A stretch of 64,000 nucleotides of DNA from Tolypeutes matacus (lineage: Eukaryota > Chordata > Mammalia > Cingulata > Chlamyphoridae), in NCBI GenBank assembly GCA_026826555.1, contig JAKSZT010053883.1, positions 31,415,282 through 31,479,281 on the forward strand, written 5' to 3'. Below are positions 34,110-47,500 of the stretch, one piece after another (within the stretch, counting starts at the first letter, position 1; each line of letters starts with the position of its first letter). A program made the translations under genes and the position numbers. A model generated the notes under the pieces. The model was not told the DNA's origin and ran no database searches. It worked only from the letters and a program-made list of their open reading frames with translations.

Positions 34110-37100
34110 CTGAGGAGGAAATGGAGAACAAATAGTCTGACTTCCCAAAGCCCTGAACCCACCAGGGTCTGGTGATCAGGGACCTCTAAACACTGGTTTT
34201 ACTATACTCTGCTTATTAAACCTTTAGTGTAGCCTTTAGAATCCTGAAAGAGCCAGCAAACACCAGCAAACTTAGTCTCACTGTATCCACTACATCTCTG
34301 AACTTGCTGTGCCCCCTCAGGGCCAAGACAGGAGTGACAATCTTCATTTTGTCAAGGCTTGTGGTTTGTTTTTCTGTTATATCTCCCCGACCTTCCTCAA
34401 GTTCTACACCCATGCCAAAAGAAAGACTCACCAGCCTGGACGAATGATGCCAAACTTTCCAGGCACAGATAAGTTGACCACAGTTGAGCCAAGGCGATAC
34501 TCAGGGCTCTGCCCATCCCCAAGTGGCCCGCCATCAATGACCAGGGACAACTGAGGCCAGAGGTCCTGGAATTCCTGAGAAGGGGGAGAGGAAGAGCATG
34601 GCTACCATTTCTGGCATCTGCAATGATGTCATACTGCACATGGGGATTCATAAGTAAGACAAAGGCTGTGGCAGTTCTAAAACAGGAGGCATCTTCCCCC
34701 AAGTAGAGGAAGGAACCTCATTTAGCCAAAGCTATGCTAAGGACACTGGCTTCCTATGATGTTTGCAGACACCCCCAATTTGCCCCCCCACACCCTGTGA
34801 TTAGAGTCCCAACTAACAACTGTTTAGTAGATCCTAAAGCCTACAGCCTCTTGCTGTACCAAGAGTAAATTCCTCACATTTCTACTGTTGGGGAGGTATT
34901 AAGTACAATAACTGGGGTCCTGGATTAGATGTGGGTTCTAATGCTGGACTGTCCACCAATCTCTGTTACAACCTTGGGCAAGTTATTTTATCTACATCTG
35001 TAATACAGGGGGCTGGACTAGATGATCACTAAAGATCTTCCAGCTCTATCACTCTTTCTGGATCAGGGTAGGGAGAGGAAAACAGGATGGACTCTGTAAG
35101 TGCATGTACAAGCACTCAACCCATGGGGCTATGGGAAGGATATTCCCATATCCAGCCAGAACTGTGGACTGAATTGCTAACCAAAATAGCGCCCCCCACC
35201 CCCATAAAGATAATGCAATGGCATTTAGGCCTGGGAATTTGGGGATCATAAATAACAGTTACTGTGTTGGGCAGGTCAATTGCTTGATGAAGAAGAAAGC
35301 CTCTTCCTATCCCCACTCCTGCCTTGAGTACACCACCAGGACACCGAGGAAAGTCTGCTGTCTACAGACTAAGAAGGGATACTGAACCATCACTTTCCAA
35401 GGGCCCTGAGCCCTGAGCCCACTCTCTAGGTCTACACTTAAATTTAATAAGGAAAACAAAAAAAAATTAAGTTAAACTTCTTTATGTCCTTATTCATTCT
35501 ATTCAGTCAAGATGGGATTAGGATGATCTTTTCTTCAACCTGGTTTGTAGCAGAGGAGACGGAACAAGGTCAGGAGTCAAACTGGGTCTGCCACTTATTG
35601 GCTGTGTGACCTGGGTCAATTTAATTTCTTGGAGCCTTAACTTTTTCATCTGTCTTTACAACACTGTTGTAACTCTGTATGTCCCAACAACTTCTACCTC
35701 TACAAAAAAATCTACTTATTGTAATCTTTCCTATCATAAAGACATTTGGAAAAAAACACTAATTCTCTCCCTGGCCTCTCAGACTTTGTGATAAAACTTT
35801 TCCAAGATTCTTTAATTTGGATTTCCTCAACCCCTACACCTGCCAACTGGACAGACTTCCCACCATCAGACCAAAAAGGAGAATTTTCCTGCCAGGCAAA
35901 ACAGAACCCCACTGATTTAAAGGAAACAGTGTTTGGCCTAGTGACATCAATGGGGAGAAGACTGGGTAACTTTCACCTTGACATTCAGAGAACTGGCCTG
36001 GGAGCTGAGGTTGGCGCTGGTGAGAGCAAGAGGTCCCTCAAACACCTGGGTCAAGTCCTGCATGAAGGCATGGTCAGGAATCCGGATGCCAACAAGCTAA
36101 AAGACAAAGAGAAAAGGGATCATCAGAAAAGCTGAAGGGAAGCGGCTGTGGCTCAATCAGTGGGGCTCCCATTTACCATGTGGGGGGCCCCGGGTTCGGT
36201 TCCCGGGGCCTCCTGGTGGGAGCGGGCCCGTGAGCGCAGGCAGCAGGGGGGGGATAAATGAATGAATAAATAAAATCTTTAAAAAAATAAAAAAAAAAGA
36301 AAAGCTGGAAGGGGTAAAAGATGGGTCTGGCCTGGATCCTAGTGAAAGCCATGTGGCCTGGAGGAATGTGGGGACCCAATAATAGAAAACCTGACTGACA
36401 GGAGTGAAGGGATTCAGGTCCTTGTTGAGCTCCTCTGAACGTTCCATCACCAGGGTAACTGGTCCTGGCAAGAGGTCTTTCAGGAGCTCCTTGGGAACCC
36501 TCACACGGCAGTACCTGGGAAACAAAGGAGCCTAACTCAGTTCATGAATGAACACCAGTGGTCTTTCTCCAGACTCCAGGCAAGTCCAGAAAAGGGTCCT
36601 TGAGATCCCTTTGTCTCCCCCAGTTTCACCTACCTAGGAGCACCCCATGTTTGGAACCACATGCCTACTGACTCAGGGACTACAACAGCTGCACCTCTAT
36701 TACGCTCACTGTTTTACTTTCTTCAAGGCATTCCCTCCTAAAACAAGTCACCGTGTTTTCACTTTTTTAGTATGCGACTCCCTTCCCTCCCCCAGCCCCC
36801 CCACCCCCGCGTTAGCGCAAAAGCGCCAGAAGAACAGGGGCCCTGCCTGCTTCGTTCCTTGTTGCGCCCCAGCTTCCAGGTCAAGACCTGGCTTACGCTA
36901 ACTGCTCGACACAGATTTCCAGTTCCGGATTCCTTGGTAAGCTTGGACAAGTCCCTCCCGCTCTCTGCGCCTCAGTCTCCCAAGCCTGTCACCGGAAGCC
37001 CCTCCCGCGGTGCCGCCCCCAGCGGGGCCGGGTCGGGGCGGCCTCACCTGTAGACGTCGGCCACGCGGCCCAGGCATACGGCCAGAGGCTTGGCTTTGCT

Positions 37101-37439
37101 GCGGCCCTTGAGGCGGTAGACAGCGCCCAGTGCCGCCGAGCAGCTCGCCGAGCAGGCCAGGCCGTACAACGTGTCGGTAGGGACCGCTACCACGGCGCCG
37201 GCGCGCAGCTCGGCCACGGCGGCCCGCAGCGCCTCGGTCCAGCCGGCGCGCTCGGGGCTCGCGGCCCGCACGGCCCCGCTCCCCGGGAGCCGCAACAGCC
37301 GGGCCCCCGGCGCTGCCGGAGCGGGACTCAGCGGGCGGAGGAGACGGCCGCTCCGGGCGGAGCCCGCGGGCCCCTCACTCAATCCCACGCTGGCAGCCAC
37401 CGCGAATCTCAGCCCCCTGCACCGACGCGCCGGAGACAT
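34037..37439 (-). CDS. YRDC: YRDC, threonylcarbamoyl-AMP synthase (Sua5/YrdC family)
   Basis: Minus-strand exons 37048-37439, 36400-36514, 35977-36096, 34432-34574 and 34037-34109 join to 280 codons (human is 279). The enzyme makes threonylcarbamoyl-adenylate from Thr, bicarbonate and ATP for t6A37 in ANN-decoding tRNAs, in cytosol and mitochondria. The Arg-rich N terminus is compatible with mitochondrial import. Family motifs: VPTDTLYGLAC, YRLKGRSKAKPLAVCLG (Lys and Arg ligands), LLPGPVTLVMERS, GIRIPDHAFMQDL, GPLALTSANLSS, STVVNLS, FGIIRPG. The last residues, LLPLDGSCP, differ from the human ending I recall (LLPSHASYL). Head-to-head with C1orf122 across about 224 bp; convergent with MANEAL. 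Confidence 0.95.
34432..34574 (-). CDS. YRDC: YRDC coding exon 4
   Basis: Acceptor CTTCTCAG, encodes EFQDLWPQLSLVIDGGP to FGIIRPG plus TG of the next Cys codon, donor GTGAGT. Confidence 0.95.
34905..35055 (+). mobile_element. MIR SINE in YRDC intron 3
   Basis: MIR-core order: GATGTGGGTTCTAATGCTGG, CAACCTTGGGCAAGTTATTT, CTACATCTGTAATACAGGG, ending near CTTCCAGCTCT. Old. Confidence 0.6.
35555..35665 (+). mobile_element. MIR SINE in YRDC intron 3
   Basis: TCTGCCACTTATTGGCTGTG, TGACCTGGGTCAATTTAATT, GGAGCCTTAACTTTTTCATC match the MIR core order. Confidence 0.6.
35977..36096 (-). CDS. YRDC: YRDC coding exon 3
   Basis: Acceptor TCTTTTAG, encodes LVGIRIPDHAFMQDLTQ to SSLNVK (40 codons exactly), donor GTGAAA. 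Contains LTSANLSS. Confidence 0.95.
36137..36297 (+). mobile_element. tRNA-derived SINE in YRDC intron 2
   Basis: Sense copy of the CGGCTGTGGCTCAATCAGTG type with a shortened body and AAAATCTTTAAAA tail. TSD AGAAAAGCTG(G)AAGG on both sides. It lies about 40 bp upstream, in transcript terms, of YRDC exon 3, in antisense to the gene, so the exon 3 acceptor has SINE sequence close by. Confidence 0.93.
36400..36514 (-). CDS. YRDC: YRDC coding exon 2
   Basis: Acceptor CCCAG, encodes YCRVRVPKELLKDLLPG to NPFTP. The donor reads GTCAGT, with the unusual C at +3; the codon boundary and the next exon support it. Confidence 0.92.
37048..37439 (-). CDS. YRDC: YRDC coding exon 1
   Basis: Starts MSPARRCRGLRF, ends DVY plus AG of the next Arg codon, donor GTGAGG. 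Carries the substrate-binding motif TDTLYGL and the KxR motif. Very GC-rich; part of the shared CpG island. Confidence 0.95.
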
Positions 37440-37663
37440 CTGCCGAGGCCCGCTTCCGGGAGGAAGTGACGCAAACAGTCAGCTTCCGGTCCGGGAGGCT
37501 CAGCCCCGCCTCCACGCCGGGCACCTTAAAGAGACAGCGACCCCCAGGAGGATTGAAGGAGACCGGTGGGGACGGGGCGGGGCGCAGCTTTGCCGAGCCC
37601 CAGTGCAGCGCTGGGGAGGGGGGCGGCCGATTAGGGGGCGGTGGCCGAGCCGCGCAGGCGGAG
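37440..37663. promoter_or_regulatory. Bidirectional CpG-island promoter, YRDC / C1orf122
   Basis: Only 224 bp separate the two start codons. Two CTTCCGG sites (about 37453-37459 and 37483-37489) and one GGAAGTGACG (about 37462-37471) are ETS-type sites, the last fused to a CRE-like half site. GC-rich with no TATA box. This is the usual build of housekeeping divergent promoters. Confidence 0.75.
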
Positions 37664-38339
<676 letters not shown>

Positions 38340-38405
38340 CCATCCCTGAGTGGGCGCCCTAACTTCTCTCCCTCCTGGTGACTGGACTCTGAACAACTCC
38401 CCTTC

Positions 38406-38411
38406 AATAAA
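38406..38411 (+). terminator. C1orf122: C1orf122 polyadenylation signal
   Basis: AATAAA 67 nt beyond the stop codon, giving a very short 3' UTR. Confidence 0.75.
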
Positions 38412-38840
38412 GGGGCCAGTCTTCACTGGCAGTGGCTGTTACTTGGCTCTCAGCCTGGGGTGCAGCTCTGCTAGCAGCTGGGCTCACTCCCACTTCATCC
38501 CGGCTGAAGGCAGTGCTGTTTTCAAATGTAGTGGCTGAAAATCCAGTCTGATTACCTGAATTTGGGCAGATCAGCAGAGCTGGCCAGTTTAGTCTGGCCT
38601 GCTTTGGGGGATCCAGGTGGTGTTAGCTCACTTGTCCATTTCATGCTTTGGCAGCTTCTAGCCCCACAAACACCTTCAGCAGAGCCTTAATTAAAAGGAA
38701 ACCTGCAGACTCTCCTGGTGACCGACCTTTCCTTTCTGTCCCCGCTCCAACTCTGATGGCTGGGAAGGGGAAATGGTTGAAAACTAACCATGGGTAGTGT
38801 TGGGAAGAAATGCCACAGATACTACCAGATTTAAATAAGC
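38412..38840. other. C1orf122-MTF1 intergenic DNA
   Basis: No gene or clear repeat seen. The two 3' ends face each other across about 430 bp. Confidence 0.5.
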
Positions 38841-38841
38841 A

Positions 38842-41800
38842 TTTAATTAGGATTTCATTAGTATTTAATATTTAATATTGCTTTTTTCAATTCCAAAAAA
38901 GTTAAATTTTCACTTCTTAGTAGATATTTTAAAGTACAATATTAAGTTTATACAAAATGAGCAATTAAGCAAACACCATTATTTCACATTCTTCAAAAAT
39001 ACAAATTCATATTTACTCTTTTTTTGGGTTTGGAGGTTTCTTCCTTTGGAAGTACTGAACCTGTAACGTTTTCATATCGCTCAGTGGAAGTCCGTTGTTC
39101 CCATGTTTCACACTTAAATAAATTTGATAGAGTTTTACATAATCCAAATAAAACTATTTGGGATTTAAAAATTGTTGCCAAAACCACCAGCAAATGACTA
39201 GTGTATGTCAAAAAAGAAGGCTCTTGGGGGCTCTTGCCTTTTCTGGCTAGAAGATCTTAGCCAGAGATTCAGCAAAAACCTGTTTCCAGCCATATTCCCT
39301 GAACAGGGACTAGGAGTTGTTGACAGGGAACAGGAACAGCCATCTTGGACCCTGACTGCACCCCCACATTCTCCAAAACGCCACAAAGGACATAGATTGT
39401 TGAGTCCAACAGAGCCCTCGGGAGGCCAGAGAGCACAGGAGAAGGGGCAAGAGAAGTCTCTGACTTGGCACCACTACAAGGATAACAAGGATATTGCAAA
39501 AAACACCCCTGGGTTTTGGTGGAAAAAGGTTTTATGAAAAATTTCCCCATAAGAAAAAGAGTAGAAACTGCATTGAGCTGAGAAAGTGACACTACATTAT
39601 CACGCAATTTTTGGCCCAGCAAGCACACCACCAAAAGGGCAGTGTGTGGTTTTAAACCTTGTTTCCAGTAAAAAAAGCTTGTACTATGTACACATTGACA
39701 TAAAGATCCAGTTTAACTTGCATTTTTTCAATGCAGACTGAGAAGCCCTCTCTTGAACAGGACAAAGTGAGAAATGCCCAGACTATGATCATCAGCTTCC
39801 CCAAAGGGCCTGAGAAGAATCCCCACCCCCTCATTTCAAGAGGAAACAGGCTAAACTGACTGACCAATTAGAAATACACATAATTCAGTTTTGCTGCCCC
39901 TCCTCCCCAATTATTAAGGAATGGACAATTTCCTATCTATGTCACAGCAGACAATTTGCATAATATTGGACCTATGGAAATCTTTCAACTTTGGCTGAAG
40001 TGTATTTTAGAACTCTTATATTAGCCTGAGCATTGAAGATAATATGGGGGGAAGGAGAGTGTGGGAGAGAAGGAATAAAGTTACTAACAGCTTTGTTTAC
40101 TGGATTTAGTGAAGATTTGGAGGCCTTTTTGCTTAAAGAGCTACTACAGGCATTACGGGGGAGTGGTATGGAAATGGCTCACCTTCCCCCACCTCCCGCT
40201 ACCACCACTACCTCCCCAAACATTTCTGCTTGGTGGTATAAGAAAATTGTAAACTCCTTTACCAATATTGTTGCAGTTGTACCAATCAATGGTTTCAGTG
40301 ACTCTGGAAAAGTCTATAAGATTAAGGGCAATGGACGTGATTGCAAGTATAAAAGTCTAGAAGGTGCTAGGTTTCTGCCTAGGAACAACCTGTTCCTTCC
40401 TTTCAGGTATCACTTAGTTGTGGTGAAGAAGGGAAAGATGGCGAGGGACCATTAAGTGATGAAAAGGGGCCTCAACAGTCAGCAGAAAACAGGACCCGCA
40501 GCAGTTCTTCAGAGAGCCTGAGGGGGTGCCCTCAGGACACAAGGGAAGGCTTGCATAGATTGAGCAGTTGCTGAGAATGCATAATAGTGTTTCCCAATAG
40601 ACAGCCTCAGTATAGGGCTGACCCAGCATTAAAAATGCAGCCAGGCCAGGACCACATGGGACAACGACCATCAAGCTACACATATTGCACCAAGGTAAGT
40701 GCTTTGCTTTTCATACCTCAATTTAACTTTTTATTCTGAGCAAAAAATAAAACTTTGTGGAAAGTATATATATGTATATATATACACAAAAGAAATTGCA
40801 GCAATTGGGTTAAAGATAAAATAACCTAAAGTGCTTTTTATTTTATTATTTCTTTAATATACCCATATGAGGTTTTGCAAACTTGTCCCTCTGGACGGAC
40901 ACATTCAGCATTATACAAATTCTCTCCGGAAAACCCACCCACCTTCCATTATATCCCCACTGGCCCACTGCCTTGACCATGAAAACAAAACTCTCCAATC
41001 TACCGACTCTCCCCGGGGTGGTGAAGAAGCCCCTTGCCTTCTACCCAGAGAGGTCTTTTGTACCTTAAGGCCCTTCCTGGGCTTTGTACCATGATCTCCT
41101 TCTAAAGGGGAGTGGAATTCAATACATGTCCCCAACTTCTGTCACCAAACTTGTGGATGCCCCCATGAGACTGCTGTGATGAAGCTAGACTCTGCCAAGA
41201 AAGACCGGGCCCCATTCTTAAGGTCCCACCCAACTGCCTGTGAAAAGCCAAATTCACTAAGGCAGTATGGCGGTACCAGTCAAATTTTCCTCACCACTGC
41301 CTAAGCCTATGAACTCCAACCCCTGGAGCTAACTAGCACCCTTTAAAGGGACAACCTAACCGGAGATGTTAGTGGAAGCTGGAAATAGAAATCTATTGGG
41401 TTACCATAGGAAGGAAAAAAAGGTTGATTTCACTGGCCAGAAGTTTGCAAACCCTTTCTAACCTAGCCCTAGGTTCATTCCTACATTTGGGAAACCACAC
41501 TCTTCATGAAAGCTCTTTCTGGCTCTGGATGTGGCTGTGGCTCTGGCTCAGCCAAGGGCTCTCTCTTCTCCAAGGTTTTTGGCACTCTACCCACACTAGA
41601 AGCCAGGCTAATAGAAGGCAGGTGAAGAGGGAAAGAGGGCCAGAAGAGGAGGAAGGAAAGACCACCTACCCTGTGGAATAAATCTGCCCTTCACAATCAC
41701 TCACTATTATTTTAAGTGATTTTTCAAAAGCTGACTGGATCTGAGAGTCCCCCTTATAATCTAGTCACCTTCAAAAGGCAGATACTTCAGCTTCTTCAAC

Positions 41801-44129
41801 TAGAAAAATCTGTCAGCCTAAACACTCTTTTAAGATGCTTCTTCATCAGCCCCAGTTTCTGGAGAGCAGAAAGCCACTGATCTGGGTGGGGCCCAACATG
41901 AGCACACTCCGACTTCCCAGGAAGAAGTAATATTTAAGCTGTGGACAGCTTCAAATGACCTTCTCTGGGCTCCTCTTTCCCACCTCACCTCCTGGGGAAC
42001 CAGAATCCTAGGTGACTGGCATGTGGGGAGGTTATCACTGCCTTCTGAAATGAGCTGGCTTTGGGATCCCACCTCACTGCTCTCTTTCAGCAGTTGTAGA
42101 CAGAATAGCTACCTCAAAGCTTCCTATGAGTACAAGGCCCAGAGACAGCTAAGGACAACCCATGTTCAGCAGTTGTTTTTCCAGGGGTACTAATCCACTG
42201 TGGTAAAAGAAGATTTCCTTCTCCCTTCTTAACTTCCCTGAGGTCAGTGGTCACCAGGATCCATCAACCTTTTGGGGAGAATACAGAAAATCAAAAAAGA
42301 AAATTCTCCTGACTAGACTCCTGGAATGAGAAATCAGTTGCTTATACTTAAGTCCATTTTTCCTCATGGCAAGAACAACATTTGCCAACACTGCCTTGTT
42401 GTCCAAGTCCATCCCTGAACATCCTGGCTAAAAGGCAGGGCTTCTGGTCTGCTCTGGATACTGCCTTGACTAGCCCTGAGTATGGCTCAGAGAACAGGAG
42501 AATGACAAATACAGATCTCTTTACCTTAGGGAGTGGAAAAGGAAGGCAAAATTACAGCTGCTTTCTGCCTGACATCGTTGACTCTGAAGAGAAGCCCTGT
42601 TTGGGGAATCCTGCTTCTTGCTCAAGGCAGGGAAAGGTCTCTTGGGAGGCAGTAGGCCTATTCTAGACTCTGGGTCATACCTCGCTTCTGAGCTTGATGA
42701 GCATAGGGGTTCTCTGCTAACACACTCATGACTACATTAACATAAGGAAGTGTGCACTGTATTTTATGTTTTATTTAAGAGGCAATGACTGGAGCCAAAG
42801 GCAGACAGGTATATATTCTATACACCCCCCCCCCAATTTTTTTCCTATAACACAACTTAATGAAACATTCCAAATGAGATAACTTATTGCAACATTTCAG
42901 GCTTTTTGGTGGAAGGATAATTTTTTTGTTTTGTTTTGTATTACCCTGAGTAGAAGATCATCGTTTTGTCTTTTTGTTTTGTTTAGAAATCATATGACTA
43001 AGTTTAGTACATCATCCTTGTTTGCACTGTTCAAGGCTGTATGCAAATTCCAAAGGGGTGAGGGACAGAGGTGGGAAGGGACAACCAAAAGCCTGGAGAG
43101 AACCTGGAACCAGGACACTATACCTGCCAATTACATGCCACTTTAAAAAAACTTTCCTACATCTGCACCTTCTCTTAATAAGCAAATGGCAGCTCTTCTG
43201 CTCCGAGGAAGCAAATACAGTTCAATGGAAGGCAGACCACTGACCAGCTCCTCACCTAAGCCACATGCCCATTCCAGAACAAAACAGGGATGTTCCCCAA
43301 GGAAAACTCACTGTAACCTGCAAGCCCTGGCAACCGAAAAAGAGAAAGAATCAGCAAGGCAAAGACTGTGATCGTGTTGCTAGAGTCTGCTCTGCATGCA
43401 CAGTGTTGACAAGAGAGCAGCTGGCAACTTGCCTAGCACCCCTGCAGAACCAGATCATCTCTATAGGCTGTGGGGCAGGCTTGAAGGTGCCCATTTGTGC
43501 TAACGCTGGCTGTGGGATGATCCCTGCATTATCCACCCTGAGCTCCACCGACACCAAGCGCAAACAACAAAGCCATCTCACCCAACCCCTGTCCAACTCA
43601 CAGCTGTCTGACCTGCCTTTGCCACTTCCCTCTCTGATGGAGTGAGGGTCTGGCTGAGCAAGCTTCAGGGCCAAATGCAAAAGACACAGAGAGGAGTAAC
43701 ACCCAACACACTGAACTCTAATGCCCAAACCACAAAGACCCCAGTGCAAGTGATGGGCAGTATCAGATTGATGGAAACCACACCCTTTCATTTAGAATTT
43801 TTATGCATACGAGTAACCTTAATTTCCATGTTCACATGACAATAAGCAAAAGTGACATACAGTGCAGCCAAACAGTTCATTTATAACTTAGCTTTTTTTG
43901 ATGTTTTTTTTTCTTTTTTTTTTTCATCCCCCCCCACCCCCCACCTCCAAGGATCAGTTCCTTAAAATGGATGCTCCTGGGATGTGAATAAAGAAAACAC
44001 GTCTGAAATGTGAGTATTTCAAACAGTAGGTTTCTTCATCCTTCAAATTTCTGACCCCAAAATGGTAGGCATCACACCTTATGCCTCCTGCTCACCCTCT
44101 TTTCCTTGTGGTGAGCACGTACAGACCCT
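38842..44129 (-). other. MTF1: MTF1 3' UTR (long)
   Basis: From the MTF1 stop at 44130 leftwards there is no other gene on this strand. Minus-strand ATTAAA hexamers at 38842-38847, 38864-38869 and 38871-38876 would end a 3' UTR of about 5.3 kb; an earlier AATAAA (minus) at 42770-42775 could give a shorter one. Long 3' UTRs are known for MTF1. Open frames inside (for example 40033-40455 on plus) have no recognisable protein. Confidence 0.6.
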
Positions 44130-44557
44130 TCACTTGGAGAAGGTGCTGGCCAGACCCATCTCCTCTTCTCCCTGCAGTAGTGCTTCAATGGGAATCAGAT
44201 AGGACGAGGTGTCCAGGCTCTGGAGGGACAGAAACTCTGACATATCCATGGCACTTAATGTTTCAGTCTGGGGGTCTGAAGGAGTCTCTTCTTGTCTGTT
44301 TTGCTCACAGGAAGAAGGTAAAATGGATGATGACAGTGGGGCAGGGGGTGAGGAAAAAGTCTGTTGTGGTGGTTGCAGGCTGGGCCCATCAGGAGGGTGG
44401 GGGCTTGGCTCTGGAGGGGGTGGGGAGGAACAGCCCTTTCTCCTGTTGGCCGCCCGCTCCTTTGCAGAGTCCCGGCATGCACACTGACACTGACATGCCT
44501 CCTCTTGTTTGATGATGATCACAGGAACACTGAGGCCAATCTGCTGTACAGAGCTCC
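44130..44557 (-). CDS. MTF1: MTF1 terminal coding exon
   Basis: Acceptor CTCTTTGCAG, encodes [19 protein letters not shown], the CQCQCAC cluster, a Pro-rich stretch, [18 protein letters not shown] and ends [12 protein letters not shown] with TGA at 44130-44132. Confidence 0.96.
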
Positions 44558-47500
44558 CTGCAAAGAGGTGAGAGAGACTGCTCTTCAAGTAGCTGCAGGG
44601 CAAGGGTGTGAGGGACAGGGAATAAGACTAGGTCAGGGCTGAGTGCCACAGAGCCAGGATCAGCAGTAAGGGTGGGTGCCATGTTCCAGGCTCTGTCCTG
44701 CTTAAAATTGGACCACGTTCCTTCTCCAGCACAAGACCCCTAACACTCCATCCTTTCCAAGACAAAATCCCCCTTCCTTAGAAAGCCACGTACACAAATC
44801 TAGACATACCCTGTGTTTCTAGCTTCATTTCCTGCCATTCTCCCCTGTACCCTCCATACCAGCCATCACAGATGCCTCCCCTTTCCTGATACATTTTTCA
44901 TACCTCTGAGCCTGTGGGCCCTTTTTTGTGCCTAAAGTACCTAGACACTGCTGCTCTCCTGGAGATCTTACTGTCATCCTTCAAGACCAGCTCACTCCCC
45001 TCTTTCCTGATGCCCCCAGGCAGGACTTCCCTTTTTGAAGCCTACATGTGAGTTTCCTGGTGCATCTTGGGGGAGTCATTTAATTTTTCTGGGCTGGCTC
45101 CAGGTTCTTAAACTATAAAATAAAGAGTTTGGGTAAAAGAATCTTTCAGTTCTTTAACAGTCTCCAGGTACTATTTCTTTATTAGAAATTAGAAAAGAGT
45201 CCAGTAAATTAACAAATGCCCTCTTTAGCATTAACTGTTATTCAGGCTTTTTTTCTGGCTACATTAAAAGCTGTATCTGAAAGGGAAAGAACCATTACTA
45301 GTTTAATGAAGGTTAAGCATGGTATTTATATCATAAATGTGTTAACTTCCAATAGCCGTGAGAATATGAAATACTGTAATAAATAAACATTATAATGTGA
45401 AAAATTTAACTGATGTTGTTTAAAGATTTTTAAAGTTTTAATAACTGGGGAGAAGAAATAATTAACTCATGCCTGAAGGAGCCCACAGCGTTTTCTTTCT
45501 TTTAAAGCTATGCAGAGTTACATACCTGTGCTACTGGCTACTGGTACTGCAGTGGTAAAAAACACCTTCTCAACTTTAGATGCTTGCTGCTGGGGGAAAA
45601 AAAAAAAACCACATTTATGGTCACTCAATCATGGCAGTCTCCCCAATTGTAATGGTCACCCAATAGGACAGAAAACCCTGTGTCTAGGGATTTTTGCACT
45701 GAGTGTTTTGTTTGTGCTCGGACATGAGGTCACTGCACTTTTGACATTTAGTGCTGACAATGTAGCCAGCATTGTACCCTACTATTTGGCTGCCTCCCCA
45801 GCTGCCTGTCCAATAGGTTCTGTGTGCCTGAAGGCTCTTCCAAGGGTGCTTTTCTCAAGCTGATGGTCTTCTCAGAGGGAACCCTAGAGCTGGATGGCTT
45901 GCCCTCCAGGATTTCCACTCTATCCCCTACCCCTACACTTCTATGAAGGCTGGAAAGTTCTTTATTCCTCTTGGAATAAAGCTGCATGCTAAGGCTTCCT
46001 ATCACAGCCAGAGCAGCCACTGTGCAGCTCCTCACTTTGAAGGTGCTGTGCTGTAAGTTGCAAAGGTAAATGTTAAAGGGCAGGCCTCTGGAATCAGTCA
46101 CATCTGGATTCAAGTCCAAGCTCTGATCCTTATTAATTGTTGATTTCAGGCAAGTTATCTAACCTCTTAGAGCTTCAGTTTCCTCATCCATAAAAATGGG
46201 GATGATAACCAAAGACTCTCCCAAAGAATTCTTGTAAGGATTAAATGAGATGATGCAAATAGAATATTTGGCACATAGTGAAGATTCAATAAACATTAGC
46301 TGTTTATATTATTAATAAGTAGAACTATGAAGTCACATCCATAAAATTACCCATATCACTTTATTACACCCCCTATTAAACTGACTGAAGGGTTTCTGCT
46401 TCCTTCAAGTCTCGTCTTAAAGGGGCTTTGTCCCTTATCCTTTTAAGGAAAAAAAAAAAGTGGCTCTAAGATGAGTCTTGGGGTGAAATAAAAGCTTCTG
46501 GCTTAGTTATAGGAGATAACATTATAAAATAATGATGGGGAAAGGAGAACCACATTTAAATATAAAAAAAATAAATTACATGTAAAAAGGATGACACTTG
46601 TTCCATGCAGCTCCCCAAGGCAGATCCAGAAATTAATATGTTGTCTCCAGAGGTGGATGGAGCATTTAAGGTCTCTCATTATTTAGCTTTCCACTACCTT
46701 TCCAGTTTGTTTGATATGGTTATTCATACACCAACACATTCTCCTACTGAGCACATCCTTTATCTCATTCTTACCCACACTTAAAGGCTCACCTGACCAG
46801 CGTTACCATGTCTGACAAGCCCTTAGTGCCTGAACCTCTCTTCTGACAGTGTAATTGTAGTAGCTGAGAGCATAAACTCTAGAGTCAGACTGCTTATGCT
46901 TAAATCCCAGCTTGGCCACTTATGAGCTGTGTAACTTTGGGCGAATCACTTAATCTCTCCAGGCCTAAGCTCTCCATTGGTAAAATCATACTTCCATCTC
47001 TTAGGATGTTTGTGAATTAAATGAGACAATGCATCATAAAGTGCTTAGTTAACACAATGTATGACATACAGAGATACACACATTTAGAGGCAGTAAAAAA
47101 GATCAGTGGTTGTCAGGGGGCAAAAGGAAGAGGAGAAGGATAAATAGGTGGAGCTCAGAGGATTTTTAGGATGGTGAATCTATTGTGGATGGGACCATAA
47201 TGGTGGATACATGACACGCATTTGTCAAAACCCACAGAACTGCACGACACCTAGAGTGAACCCTAATGTGAAGTATGGACTTCAGTTAATAACAATATAT
47301 CAATACAATACTTGTTCAACAACTGTAATGAATATAACACACTAATGTAAGATGATCATAATAGGGGAAATTGGGAGGGGCCAGGGAGAAGGGGGTATAT
47401 GGGAACTCTCCGTAATATCTGCTCTATAAGACCGAAAAAAAAAAAAATCTAAAAATAATGTACATAACATATTTAATGACTGACATGTGATGATAAAGCT

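Noticed and set aside
40033..40455. 140-codon open frame on plus strand opposite the MTF1 3' UTR
   Set aside because: No domain, no splice context, ordinary composition and no similarity I recognise; it lies in the antisense of a long 3' UTR.
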